A stretch of DNA of 64,000 bases from Pseudomonas abietaniphila (GTDB lineage: Bacteria; Pseudomonadota; Gammaproteobacteria; Pseudomonadales; Pseudomonadaceae): NCBI RefSeq assembly GCF_039697315.1, contig NZ_CP155619.1, forward strand, positions 6,386,001-6,450,000, given 5' to 3'. Every line of letters starts with the position of its first letter. Positions within the stretch are counted from its first letter, which is position 1. A program made the translations under genes and the position numbers. The notes under the pieces are model-generated. The model did not search any database. It was not told the DNA's origin and was given only the letters and a program-made list of their open reading frames with translations. Positions 8,408 to 16,869 of this stretch are shown here, piece after piece.

Positions 8408-9674
8408 GCCGGTCTTTGCGCTGATCGACTGCAACAGCTTCTATGCGAGCTGCGAGCGCGTCTTTCGACCTGATCTTGCGAAGACTCCCATCGTCGTCCT
8501 TTCGAACAACGACGGCTGCGTGATCGCGCGTTCCTACGACGCAAAACCATTTGTTAAGATGGGCCAGCCGTTTTTCCAGATCAAAGATCATCTACGTCGC
8601 AATGGCGTGGTCGCATTTAGCAGCAACTACGCGCTCTACGGCGATATGAGTGAGCGCGTCATGATGATTATCGAGTCCATGGTGCCGGCCCTTGAGGTGT
8701 ATTCAATTGATGAAGCCTTTGCTGATCTGACAGGTGTGCCGGGCGATCTCACAGCGTTTGGCCGTAAGCTACGAGCGACCATTTTCAAGTACACCGGCAT
8801 CCCAGTAGGTGTCGGGATTGCGCGTACCAAGACCTTGGCCAAGCTAGCGAATCACACAGCCAAGCGGCTGCTCGACAAGACAGGTGGTGTCGTCGATCTC
8901 TGCGATCAGTTCAAGTGTGACTGGACGCTTCGCAACACCGAGGTAGGTGAGGTCTGGGGTGTCGGTAAACGGATGAACGCGCACCTTGAGGTCATGGGCA
9001 TCAAGACTGCGATGGACTTGGCGAAAGCCGATGCCTGGACACTCCGGCAGAAATTCAGCGTCGTGATAGAGAAGACGGCTCGCGAGCTTGCCGGCACGTC
9101 ATGCCTTGAGCTCGGAGAAGCTGATCCGCCCAAACAAGAGATCTGCTGCAGCCGGATGTTCGGCAGTCGCTTGACCGACATTGAGTCGATCAAAGAAGCC
9201 GTGGCCACGTATACACAGCGCGCGGCTGAAAAGCTTCGGGCGCAAAACTCACTGTGCAAGAAGATCCGCGTCAGCATCCGTACAGGGATGTTCAATCCCG
9301 AAGAGGCCAAGTACGCCAATGGCGCTTTGGTCGAGTTGCCGTACCCCACCAACGATGTGCGACTCATGACCAAGGCTGCCACCGAGGCGGTGAATCGCCT
9401 GTTTAGGCCAGGTTTCAAGTACAGCAAGGCCGAGGTCTTGCTGATGGATCTGCGTCAGCCTGGTGAGTTCACCGATGACCTATTCGCTCATTCACAGCCA
9501 GCCATTGCCGATACATTGATGGGAGTCCTGGATGACATCAATAGCAGATGGGGAAGAGGAACGCTCCGTGTTGCCAGCGTGCCCAGAAACCCTGGATGGG
9601 CCATGCGTCGCGACTTGATGAGCCAGAGCTATACGACTCGGCTGGATCAGCTGTGGACGGTCAAAGCCATATAG
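8394..9674 (+). CDS. umuC: UmuC/RulB-like Y-family DNA polymerase V catalytic subunit
   Basis: The 426-residue protein is the normal length for UmuC. It starts with FALIDCNSFYASCERVF, which contains the first metal-binding Asp. YSIDEAFADL near residue 104 gives the second catalytic acidic pair, GVGIARTKTLAKLANH follows, then helix-hairpin-helix and little-finger regions and the C-terminal UmuC extension. It copies damaged DNA with UmuD' and RecA. Overlap with umuD indicates translational coupling. The frame is intact, without the insertions sometimes seen in rulB. Confidence 0.94.
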   Translation: MTKPEPVFALIDCNSFYASCERVFRPDLAKTPIVVLSNNDGCVIARSYDAKPFVKMGQPFFQIKDHLRRNGVVAFSSNYALYGDMSERVMMIIESMVPALEVYSIDEAFADLTGVPGDLTAFGRKLRATIFKYTGIPVGVGIARTKTLAKLANHTAKRLLDKTGGVVDLCDQFKCDWTLRNTEVGEVWGVGKRMNAHLEVMGIKTAMDLAKADAWTLRQKFSVVIEKTARELAGTSCLELGEADPPKQEICCSRMFGSRLTDIESIKEAVATYTQRAAEKLRAQNSLCKKIRVSIRTGMFNPEEAKYANGALVELPYPTNDVRLMTKAATEAVNRLFRPGFKYSKAEVLLMDLRQPGEFTDDLFAHSQPAIADTLMGVLDDINSRWGRGTLRVASVPRNPGWAMRRDLMSQSYTTRLDQLWTVKAI

Positions 9675-9697
9675 GGAAGGGGCAAGAGGAAGCCGAC

Positions 9698-9937
9698 ATG
9701 AACAATCCAAACCAAAATCTACGCAGAGATTTGCAGGGTCTTGCTGCCGACCTCAAGTGGTCGGCCGTTGAGCTTGTGCGTATTGCAGAGCGATTGAGTC
9801 AAGCCGGCAATGACCCCGACGCTCAAGCTCTGCATCGTATGATTGCCATATTCCAGCGTGAAGAGGGTCGTCTTCAATGCTTGGTGACAGACGTTGCTGA
9901 GGGGCGCATCGTTCATGTCGATGCAGTGCCGGGCTGA
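9698..9937 (+). CDS. Small helical protein downstream of umuC
   Basis: The protein has 79 residues from the ATG at 9698, preceded by AGAGGA. It is mostly helical. Its second half resembles the small protein in the opposite SOS operon (see 6279), including the RL..AG.D..A pattern and a GRIVHV ending. It lies 23 bases after umuC and is probably co-transcribed. Function is unknown. Confidence 0.6.
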   Translation: MNNPNQNLRRDLQGLAADLKWSAVELVRIAERLSQAGNDPDAQALHRMIAIFQREEGRLQCLVTDVAEGRIVHVDAVPG

Positions 9938-10282
9938 CCCTGATCCTGTCCGAATAATTCCATGCTGTCGTAGCTATCTATCATCCCTGCGGCAGGACGC
10001 TTATGGGAAAGTCGAAATTTCACATGCGGTGATGCGGTTTTATCTCCGCACCTGGCTGATCCTGCTGAGGGCGTGGAATTGGCATCCTTCCAGTGCACTG
10101 CGCGCGAAGCGAGGGGCGAGGGGCGAAGCGCGGAGACGCAATTCCGTAGGTATTACTTCCGACCGCTAGGGCCAGCGGTCGACCAATATCACCACTCCAT
10201 CAAATTGCCTTCTGGAAATACCAGCACAGGTGGGGGAACGATCCCCGGCTAGGTTGGGAGAATTATGCGCTTGCGCGGTGAC
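9938..10282. other. Non-coding stretch with hairpin
   Basis: No convincing gene. An inverted repeat CGACCGCT/AGCGGTCG at about 10161-10182 could end transcription between the convergent umuC and kinase genes, but no T-run follows it. Confidence 0.4.
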
Positions 10283-11416
10283 CTAATGGCTGAGATGTGT
10301 AGCAGCGTTGAATTTGGTGGTGCAGATAACGCCAGGCTGGTTGTTCACAAATACGAAGTCGGCATTCAATTGGCGGCAGAGAGAGGCAATGATCCTCATG
10401 CCTAGGGATTTACTTTTGCGAGGATCAAACCCGCTGGAAAATCCTTTGCCCTTGTCAGCCACGGTCAAAACCATCAACTCTTTTTCTGGTTTCATAGTGA
10501 TGGATACTGACCCGAAGGACGGGGAGGCGTAGGCATACTTAAGAGCGTTGGTGGCCAGTTCATTTACCAGTAACGCTAGTGGAATAGCAGTGTCGAGCGA
10601 TAAGCGTGCCGGGGTTATGTCGAGTTCAAATGTGATCTCATGAGATGCCGTCGCTCGAATACCCGCAACCACCTGGGACAGATACGTTGCCACGTTTACG
10701 CTACCGACCTCATCAGTTTGATAGAGCCGTTCATGTACAGCGGCGATGCTCATGATCCGGCGAGAAGTGTCCATTAGCGCGGTTTGCGCCTCTTTGTCAT
10801 GCACCTGCCGAAGCTGGAGCTGGATCAGGCCTACGATGAGCTGAAGATTGTTCTTCGTCCTGTGATTGACTTCTTTAAGCAGCATTTCTTTTTGCTCAAG
10901 CAGAAGGGTTTTCTGACGGAGCGACCGTCTCAACTCCAACTGCGCCATTACCTGGTTTGCCAATGTCTTTAACGCTGACTGCTGCCGTGAGGTAAGCAGC
11001 CGAGGGGATCTATCCAGCACACAAAGCGTTCCGATTCCATGTCCATCTGGTGTTTCCAGCAAGCAGCCCGCATAAAAGCGAAGTCCTTCGTCCGCTGTCA
11101 CCAGAGGGTTTGTACACATCCGAGGATCATCCCGCAGATCGGAGATCATCGTGATACCTGGCTGCAGGAGCACATGCCTGCAGATCGAAACATCCAGCGG
11201 AGTCTCCCTGATCCCTAGGCCTACCTCAGCTTTGAACCATTGTCGATGGTCTTCGATCAGATTCACGACTGAAATCGGGGCTTCGCAAATTTCGGCCGCC
11301 AGTTCCACGAGCTCGTCAAACTCTGATTCACGTGGAGTATCGAGTATTTCGTAACTGCGCAGGGCGGCAAGTCGCTCCACAGATTCAGCAGGATCATCTT
11401 GATTTGGCATGAGCAT
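10283..11416 (-). CDS. GAF-domain sensor histidine kinase (HisKA_2/HWE type)
   Basis: The protein has 377 residues from the ATG at 11416, with GGGA 8 bases upstream; an ATG six bases later is possible. Residues about 20-165 form a GAF sensor (start pattern LAALRSYEILDTPRESEFD, typical of kinases with this GAF subtype). EVNHRTKNNLQLIVGLIQLQ contains the phospho-accepting His of the HisKA_2 class. An ATPase domain follows with NELATNALKYA and DKGKGF. There are no membrane spans, so it is cytoplasmic. No partner is adjacent; the lone receiver protein at 12876 is the nearest candidate. The signal is unknown. Confidence 0.88.
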   Translation of the reverse strand: MLMPNQDDPAESVERLAALRSYEILDTPRESEFDELVELAAEICEAPISVVNLIEDHRQWFKAEVGLGIRETPLDVSICRHVLLQPGITMISDLRDDPRMCTNPLVTADEGLRFYAGCLLETPDGHGIGTLCVLDRSPRLLTSRQQSALKTLANQVMAQLELRRSLRQKTLLLEQKEMLLKEVNHRTKNNLQLIVGLIQLQLRQVHDKEAQTALMDTSRRIMSIAAVHERLYQTDEVGSVNVATYLSQVVAGIRATASHEITFELDITPARLSLDTAIPLALLVNELATNALKYAYASPSFGSVSITMKPEKELMVLTVADKGKGFSSGFDPRKSKSLGMRIIASLCRQLNADFVFVNNQPGVICTTKFNAATHLSH

Positions 11417-11563
11417 TCGCTGGTTCCCAGGATTGACGGCCAGCAAGCGTCGTTACGGTCTTGGAGGCTCCCCAAATTGGAGGGGGCTATTCAGTGCAGG
11501 CTGATAGCTAACGTGGTTGATGTGACTCTCTGACCTTCAAAATCGACCAGAGTTTGGTGGGCA

Positions 11564-11803
11564 TCAAAGCTCGACAGCGGCTGGGGCTGCGTCGGATGGG
11601 GGGACGTTGCCTGGATTAGGGCGATAGTGGGGAATAGCTGCTGCGGTCAACGAACCTAAAGTGCCAACCGGTCTGGGCACAGGGTGCTTATTGGCTGCAC
11701 AACTCTTAGCGCGTGTGAAGTCCTCCTCCACCGCAGACAAAGGTTGGCGTCTGCCGCAGCCGACGCAGACGATTTGTCTATCTAGCAAACTAGCAAAATC
11801 CAT
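11564..11803 (-). CDS. Possible small protein with CxxC
   Basis: The 79-residue open frame begins MDFASLLDRQIVCVGCGRRQ; the Cys pair could bind metal. The rest is Pro/Ala-rich and unlike a known family, and the ribosome-binding site is weak. It may be a chance frame. If it is not real, 11417-12111 contains no gene. Confidence 0.25.
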   Translation of the reverse strand: MDFASLLDRQIVCVGCGRRQPLSAVEEDFTRAKSCAANKHPVPRPVGTLGSLTAAAIPHYRPNPGNVPPSDAAPAAVEL

Positions 11804-12111
11804 TCAGCCATCCAGGCACTCAGAATCTCTTTTTTAGCACCCATACTTCATTCCTAGTTGGATCCTACTTGCATTGACTGTAGATCACCCAACCATAGGT
11901 CGAACGGCCTGCCGACGCGTGGCATTTGCAAAAAAGACGCCGAGATAAGAGCGCCGCGATTCCGATACTCGTCGTCCCGCTAGGAAACCTGACTAAGGGT
12001 GTGGAACCATCGTGCCACTATTTCCTCAAAAGGGGTTGGAGGCATTGTGCACCTCTTAACCAGGCCATGGACGATTCTGGCATTCACGAACAGGCATCCC
12101 AGAGGACATCT

Positions 12112-12363
12112 ATGCAAAACAATCCGATCACTACGACGCTCCTTCATACGATCCTAAAAAACCAACATGCCATTACGGATGCGTTGGTGAAAATCGCTGA
12201 TTGGGTCGAGGTGGCGGAGAACAACGATGCCAAGGCTGTTGCCCATTCTGTTCGGCGGTCGCTGAAGGGCGTCGATGATAGTCGACTAATCCTTGGGCAA
12301 TGCATCAGCGAGATCATGAGGGCTTCAAGCATCGAGCGAGAAGAACTGCCGTTCACGAGGTAG
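12112..12363 (+). CDS. Small helical protein of unknown function
   Basis: The protein has 83 residues from the ATG at 12112 with AGAGGA upstream; a longer frame to 11926 lacks a start signal. It is predicted helical and amphipathic (NNPITTTLLHTILKNQHAIT at the start). No family is recognised. It is similar in size and helix content to several other short genes in this window. Confidence 0.55.
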   Translation: MQNNPITTTLLHTILKNQHAITDALVKIADWVEVAENNDAKAVAHSVRRSLKGVDDSRLILGQCISEIMRASSIEREELPFTR

Positions 12364-12423
12364 ATCTTGTGAGTGCGATTGGGTGAGTCTGATGTCCTAA
12401 GGGTTATGAAGCGGGTGGTTTTG

Positions 12424-12690
12424 TTATGGAAATTGCCGGGGCCCATCCTCTTTGCCCGCCAGATCCCTCAGCATGATTTCCAAGGTAGCTTCAAAAAGGA
12501 GGTACAGCCGTTTGGCCTGCTCATCGGTGATAACTCCGCTCAACTTCAATCCTTTGACCGTATCCTCTACCGCGATGGACGTGTGGAGTGCTTGAGTGGG
12601 AGAGATACAGCTCCGCAAATTTTTCAAAGCTTTCTCTGCCGCATCCAGTGCAGCTGAGGGCAGAAAAGGTTCTTCATTAAGCGTGACCAT
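12424..12690 (-). CDS. Small helical protein of unknown function
   Basis: The protein has 88 residues from an ATG at 12690 (MVTLNEEPFLPSAALDAAEK) with AAAGG upstream. It is helical and acidic with no recognised domain. It converges with the small gene at 12112. An upstream Met would add 14 residues. Confidence 0.5.
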   Translation of the reverse strand: MVTLNEEPFLPSAALDAAEKALKNLRSCISPTQALHTSIAVEDTVKGLKLSGVITDEQAKRLYLLFEATLEIMLRDLAGKEDGPRQFP

Positions 12691-12875
12691 TAGATTAAGC
12701 CTTTGCTGCCAGGATTGCGTACGTCGATGCAACCATCGAAGTGACAGGCGCAGTCAGTCTGTATGAAGCTGTGAGTTGTGGGCGTTAGGTAAATTCAATG
12801 ATTCAGATGGACTACTGACGGCCTTCGGCTAGGAGTGAAACAATTCCTGCCACTAACTGGGGCGCAGGTAAGCAA

Positions 12876-13286
12876 GTGCTAACGAATTGGGAAGGGATTT
12901 TGCCAATTGAGGGCTCGATCGTCGTCGTCGAGGACGACGATATCCTCCGCACGGTAATGACCGAGATCCTCACGGACATAGGTGCGCATTATGTGGCTTT
13001 CGTGACTGCTGATGACGCACTAATCCACATGCTAAAGAATGCTGATGGCACCGCATTGGTGATTGCAGATCACGGCGTACCAGGGCAGATCAGGGGCGCT
13101 GAGTTTCTGAGCATGGTGGCTCAGCGTTGGCCTGGGCTACCCTCCATCCTAACAAGTGGATATGAGCTGGATGCGTCGCTGGTGCCAGAGAAAACCGTCT
13201 ACCTTCAGAAACCTTGGTCGATTGATGTTCTGGTGATAGCAATCGCAGAGCTGCTACAGCCCGGTATTCCTGTCCGCCGGATTTGA
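12876..13286 (+). CDS. Single-domain response regulator (CheY-like)
   Basis: The 136-residue protein starts at GTG. It is a receiver domain only: the acidic pair is in VVVEDDDILRTVM near residue 18, the phospho-acceptor Asp in LVIADHGVPG near residue 64, the switch Thr/Ser in ILTSGYEL, and the conserved Lys in YLQKPW. No output domain follows, so it acts through protein contacts or phosphotransfer. The GAF kinase at 10283 is a possible partner but lies 1.5 kb away on the other strand. Confidence 0.85.
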   Translation: MLTNWEGILPIEGSIVVVEDDDILRTVMTEILTDIGAHYVAFVTADDALIHMLKNADGTALVIADHGVPGQIRGAEFLSMVAQRWPGLPSILTSGYELDASLVPEKTVYLQKPWSIDVLVIAIAELLQPGIPVRRI

Positions 13287-13321
13287 CCGACGCGCTCCAC
13301 CGCGCTTCGAGACCTCTGAAG

Positions 13322-13558
13322 TTACTGGCCTTTGAAGTTCTTCCTGAAACCTCGCAAGTTCAATCCGAACAGGCATATTTGAAGAGCGATCAGGGCGTAA
13401 GCGTGAGCTGGCCATCCCCAGACGATCCAGAGAGCATTGCTCAGGATGAAACACCAAAAACCTATCATTCGCCGACGGGCCGGCTGTGAGCCGATCAGCC
13501 ATGCGGCTAAAACCGTAACGAGCATCGCGGGCCATTGCACCCAGTCAACGGTATTCAA
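13322..13558 (-). CDS. Small membrane protein, paralogue A
   Basis: The 78-residue protein has about three hydrophobic segments (DWVQWPAMLVTVLAAWLIGS, then a WCFILSNALWIVWGW segment, then ALIALQICLFGLNLRG). It is clearly related to the next leftward gene upstream at 13604: both share VQWPAM, W(L/I)xGSQ, NxLW(I/V)xWG and (L/M)NLRGF. Family name unknown; the pattern recalls small multi-span proteins of PnuC/SemiSWEET-like size, but that is a guess. Confidence 0.65.
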   Translation of the reverse strand: MNTVDWVQWPAMLVTVLAAWLIGSQPARRRMIGFWCFILSNALWIVWGWPAHAYALIALQICLFGLNLRGFRKNFKGQ

Positions 13559-13603
13559 TACGCCGCCCCGCTTTTAGACAAAAAAGTAACTAGCAGATCT
13601 ATC

Positions 13604-13855
13604 TCAAGGTGCATGAGCTGCACTCCGTTCTGTTGCGGCTTTGTTCCTGAGAAATCCCCTCAGGTTCATTCCACATAACATCATGTCCAGCAAGGCTAGC
13701 GCATAAGCCTCGACGTAAAGTCCCCAGATAACCCAAAGCACGTTGCCAACGATAAAGCCTAGGAAGGCGATCTTCCTGCGCTCGGCACGCTGAGATCCAA
13801 CAAGCCATGACGCCAAGACAATCACCACCATGGCTGGCCACTGGACAATATCCAT
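13604..13855 (-). CDS. Small membrane protein, paralogue B
   Basis: The protein has 83 residues from the ATG at 13855 (MDIVQWPAMVVIVLASWLVG). It has the same three-span layout as the protein at 13322, so the pair arose by tandem duplication. It ends in a short polar tail. The 46-base gap suggests one transcript. Function unknown. Confidence 0.65.
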   Translation of the reverse strand: MDIVQWPAMVVIVLASWLVGSQRAERRKIAFLGFIVGNVLWVIWGLYVEAYALALLDMMLCGMNLRGFLRNKAATERSAAHAP

Positions 13856-14228
13856 GATGGGGGCGGGCGCTCCGTTCTTGTGGTTTTGAACTAACTGATG
13901 AGAGCCTCCATTGGCCTGTGTAGTAAGGCCTCTGGTGAGCACAACGAGCTAAGGGGCAGTCAGGGCACCAGATCTCTTGAGGTTACTCGCAACCATGCCG
14001 AGAACTCATCTTCTGGGAGGGGGCCTGAAAGAAAACGTTCAGTCTTCTTTGTGTTCGGCAGCAGTGAGTCAGCCACTCCCACTATGCGGAGATGTTGAGT
14101 TCCAGCTTCAAGGATGATTTGACCGGAAAAAAGATGGAAACATCTGCCGCTAACTCGGTCGATAGAGCGGAATGGGCGAGCTATCGCCCGATTACAGCCG
14201 CCCTATCGGACGGGCCAAACGGAGACTC
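13856..14228. other. Non-coding stretch
   Basis: Divergent intergenic region between the membrane-protein pair and the RcnB-like gene. I see no gene in it and no clear promoter could be assigned. Confidence 0.4.
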
Positions 14229-14537
14229 ATGATGATTCGTAACAAAACTCTATGTCATCTGACCTTTGCTGCCTTGTGCGGCTTGAGCAGTTTCAGCTAC
14301 GCCGCTGAGGAACCGAGCGTGACGATGGACAGGCCTGGTGCGGGCGTCAGGCAGATCAAGGAAGGAGACAATGTGCCTGATGAATTTCAACGTCCGAGCT
14401 TGGCGGTAAAGGATTGGCAGAAACACCACCTGAGCGCACCTGGCAAAGATGAGCAGTGGGTCAAGATTCAGGACAAATATGCACTGGTCAGCATCCCCAC
14501 CGGCACGATTAAGCAAATGGTTGATCAGTCCAAATAG
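14229..14537 (+). CDS. RcnB-like periplasmic protein
   Basis: The protein has 102 residues from the first of two adjacent ATGs at 14229, with GGAGA 4 bases upstream. An N-terminal signal peptide ends at FSYAA near residue 24. The mature part has the RcnB-family pattern: VKDWQKHHLSAPGKDEQWVK, then YALVSIPTGTI. RcnB helps control nickel/cobalt export in E. coli; many Pseudomonas members have no proven role. It starts a run of stress-type genes. Confidence 0.78.
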   Translation: MMIRNKTLCHLTFAALCGLSSFSYAAEEPSVTMDRPGAGVRQIKEGDNVPDEFQRPSLAVKDWQKHHLSAPGKDEQWVKIQDKYALVSIPTGTIKQMVDQSK

Positions 14538-14655
14538 CACCGCACTTATCAGGCTGCGCTCCGAGCGCAGTGAGATTAAATAGAACGAACTCGCATGCAG
14601 TGGGCAGAGTCCATTTTTGAGAATGACACTTTGCCCAGCATCCAGGAGAACAGAG

Positions 14656-15513
14656 ATGAGTGATTATCCAATCCCGCCGTTTAAGCCCCAGCAGCAGTCC
14701 GTTCCAGGCGATCAGAGCAAGATGGAACCGTACCCCGATTGCGGCGAGTCAAGCTATAAGGGCTCAGGTCGCCTGATTAACAAGATTGCCCTGATCACCG
14801 GGGGTGACAGCGGAATAGGTAGGGCTGTTGCCATCGCTTTCGCGCGCGAGGGTGCGGATGTCGCTATTTCTTACCTCGATGAGCATCAGGACGCCAAGGA
14901 AACCGCAAGGTGGGTCGAGGAGGCAGGCAGGCAATGCATCCTGTTGCCGGGCGACCTTGCAGACAAAGCGCATTGCTCAGCAATTGTTGATGCAACGGTC
15001 GAGAAATTTGGCCGTATCGACGTCCTAGTCAACAACGCCGCCTTTCAGATGACCCACGAAACGCTGGAAGAGATTCCTGACGAAGAATGGGTGAAGACTT
15101 TCGATATCAACATCACCGCCATGTTCCGCATCTGCAAGGCTGCGCTGCCATCGATGCGGGCAGGCAGTTCCATCATCAATACGAGCTCGGTGAATTCCGA
15201 CTCCCCAAAGCCTACCTTGTTGCCTTATGCGACGACCAAGGGAGCTATTGCTAACTTCACCGCCGGGCTTGCCCAAATGCTGGGGCCTAGAGGAATTCGA
15301 GTGAACAGCGTCGCTCCAGGCCCGATCTGGACGCCATTGATCGTTTCGACGATGCCTGAAGAGGATGTGAAGACCTTCGGTGAGGAGACACCATTGGGCA
15401 GGCCTGGTCAGCCGGTCGAAGTGGCTCCTATCTACGTACTTCTCGCTTCTGATGAAGGGAGCTACATCTCTGGTTCGCGCTACGCTGTAACTGGCGGCAA
15501 GCCAATCCTCTGA
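14656..15513 (+). CDS. SDR-family oxidoreductase (YghA-like)
   Basis: The protein has 285 residues from the ATG at 14656 with AGGAGA upstream. It has a Rossmann fold with ITGGDSGIGRAVA (NAD(P) binding, near residue 49), VNNAAFQM, the catalytic Ser in NTSSVNS, and YATTKGA with the catalytic Tyr and Lys. The extended N-terminus with PFKPQQQ and PDCGE is typical of the long YghA/general-stress SDR group. The substrate is unknown. It leads the probable operon 14656-16494. Confidence 0.9.
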   Translation: MSDYPIPPFKPQQQSVPGDQSKMEPYPDCGESSYKGSGRLINKIALITGGDSGIGRAVAIAFAREGADVAISYLDEHQDAKETARWVEEAGRQCILLPGDLADKAHCSAIVDATVEKFGRIDVLVNNAAFQMTHETLEEIPDEEWVKTFDINITAMFRICKAALPSMRAGSSIINTSSVNSDSPKPTLLPYATTKGAIANFTAGLAQMLGPRGIRVNSVAPGPIWTPLIVSTMPEEDVKTFGEETPLGRPGQPVEVAPIYVLLASDEGSYISGSRYAVTGGKPIL

Positions 15514-15530
15514 GCGGATATCCCCCCTTC

Positions 15531-16043
15531 ATGAATGCTCATGACCAGGAAATGCAGAACAGGCGTCATCCAGTCGATGAGGATATTGCACTCCAGCGCC
15601 AAATCTGGCGCTTCCAGCGGGTGGGTTGGTACGCGCTGGTCGCGGTTGTTCTGCTGACGCTGTTTGGCCTTTTCTCACATGGGTTACTTAGCTCGACGAC
15701 AGCAACGTCTGCGCAAAAGGATCTAACGGTGGACTACGAACGGTTCCACCGCAGCGGGGGCGTTAATGCGATGGTTATCCATAGTCGCGGAGAACCCGGT
15801 AAGCCTCACACTGTTGTCCTCGGTAACGCCATGATGCAGGGATTCAGCATCGACTCCATTCAGCCTCAGCCCGTCAGCTCAGCGGGTACTCGACAGGGGC
15901 TGAGATTGACCCTGATTGGCGATGGGAACGGTGAGAGTGTGCTCTATCTGGCATGGCGAAGTGACGGCTTGGGCCTTTACGAAAGCGACATCTCAGTCGA
16001 AGGCGGTGGCCACGTTTCCTTCAACCAATTCATTTACCCGTAG
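15531..16043 (+). CDS. Membrane-anchored protein of unknown function
   Basis: The 170-residue protein has a short cytoplasmic N-terminus, one membrane span at about residues 33-55 (WYALVAVVLLTLFGLFSHG) and a C-terminal beta-rich domain likely outside the membrane. No domain recognised. It lies 17 bases after the SDR gene and 10 before the DUF421 gene, so it probably belongs to the same transcript. Confidence 0.75.
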   Translation: MNAHDQEMQNRRHPVDEDIALQRQIWRFQRVGWYALVAVVLLTLFGLFSHGLLSSTTATSAQKDLTVDYERFHRSGGVNAMVIHSRGEPGKPHTVVLGNAMMQGFSIDSIQPQPVSSAGTRQGLRLTLIGDGNGESVLYLAWRSDGLGLYESDISVEGGGHVSFNQFIYP

Positions 16044-16053
16044 GTAGAAAAAC

Positions 16054-16494
16054 ATGGACGCGGTCTTGCGGGCAGGTGCCATCTATATAGCTCTAATGGT
16101 GCTGTTTCGAATTTCGGGTCGTCGCTCGTTAGGCGAGATGACTTCATTCGATTTTGTGCTGCTATTGATCATCGGTGAGGCAACCCAACAAGCACTGTTG
16201 GGCGACGATTTCTCGATCACCAATGCCATCCTGGTCATCGTTACGCTTCTGTCCATAGACATCGGTTTTTCCCTCTTGAAAAGACGCTCGAAGCGCATAG
16301 GGAAGTTGATCGATGGAGGGCCCACCATTGTGGTGGAGAACGGCATTTTCTTGCGCCATCGCATGCATGAGTCCAGGGTTCAAGAAGACGACATCATGCA
16401 AGCGGCGCGGCTAGGGCAGGGAGTTGAGAACGTTGACCAAGTCAAATTCGCCATCATCGAGCGCAATGGCAAGATTTCGATTATCACTCGGTGA
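16054..16494 (+). CDS. DUF421/YetF-family membrane protein
   Basis: The 146-residue protein has two or three N-terminal hydrophobic segments, then the soluble DUF421 domain. Diagnostic features are FRISGRRSLGEMTSFDFVLL near residues 18-37 and DGGPTIVVENGIF near residues 88-100. Members occur in many stress operons and in spore-formers; their activity is unknown. It is slightly short compared with the larger YetF proteins. Confidence 0.85.
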   Translation: MDAVLRAGAIYIALMVLFRISGRRSLGEMTSFDFVLLLIIGEATQQALLGDDFSITNAILVIVTLLSIDIGFSLLKRRSKRIGKLIDGGPTIVVENGIFLRHRMHESRVQEDDIMQAARLGQGVENVDQVKFAIIERNGKISIITR

Positions 16495-16628
16495 GCAGGC
16501 CGTTTTCCACAGCAGCGATAGGGCATTCCAGTAACAGGCTGCGGTGTCTCTCCTGAGTGCTTTAGGCGGTCGTCTATGGGCATGAGGCCGGCCGCCGATC
16601 TGTGATCGCCAGCGCAAGCCCCTATTTG

Positions 16629-16850
16629 CTAACCCTTGCTATGCTCTTCAGAGGTCGGAGGTTCTGCAACACCCCGTGGCCCCGCGATGCCCCAGATGAC
16701 CAGGCCAACGACTGGAAGCACCAATAGCAGAATCGCCCATCCGACTTTTGTTCCTGAAGATTTTGTCGTGTGCCAGACACTCGCGATGGCCCATAGGTCG
16801 ACCAACAGTACGATCACGGCCAGCGCGGCCCAGAAAAATGTCACCTCCAT
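16629..16850 (-). CDS. Small membrane protein with PLDc_N-like domain
   Basis: The protein has 73 residues from the ATG at 16850, preceded by GGAGG. It has two hydrophobic spans separated by a basic loop: FWAALAVIVLLVDLWAIASV, then KVGWAILLLVLPVVGLVIWG. The second span with its Pro-Val-Val-Gly and Trp matches the short cardiolipin-synthase N-terminal (PLDc_N) family. It follows the alcohol dehydrogenase gene by 19 bases and is likely co-transcribed. Confidence 0.7.
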   Translation of the reverse strand: MEVTFFWAALAVIVLLVDLWAIASVWHTTKSSGTKVGWAILLLVLPVVGLVIWGIAGPRGVAEPPTSEEHSKG

Positions 16851-16869
16851 CTCACACCTCCTTTGCCAA

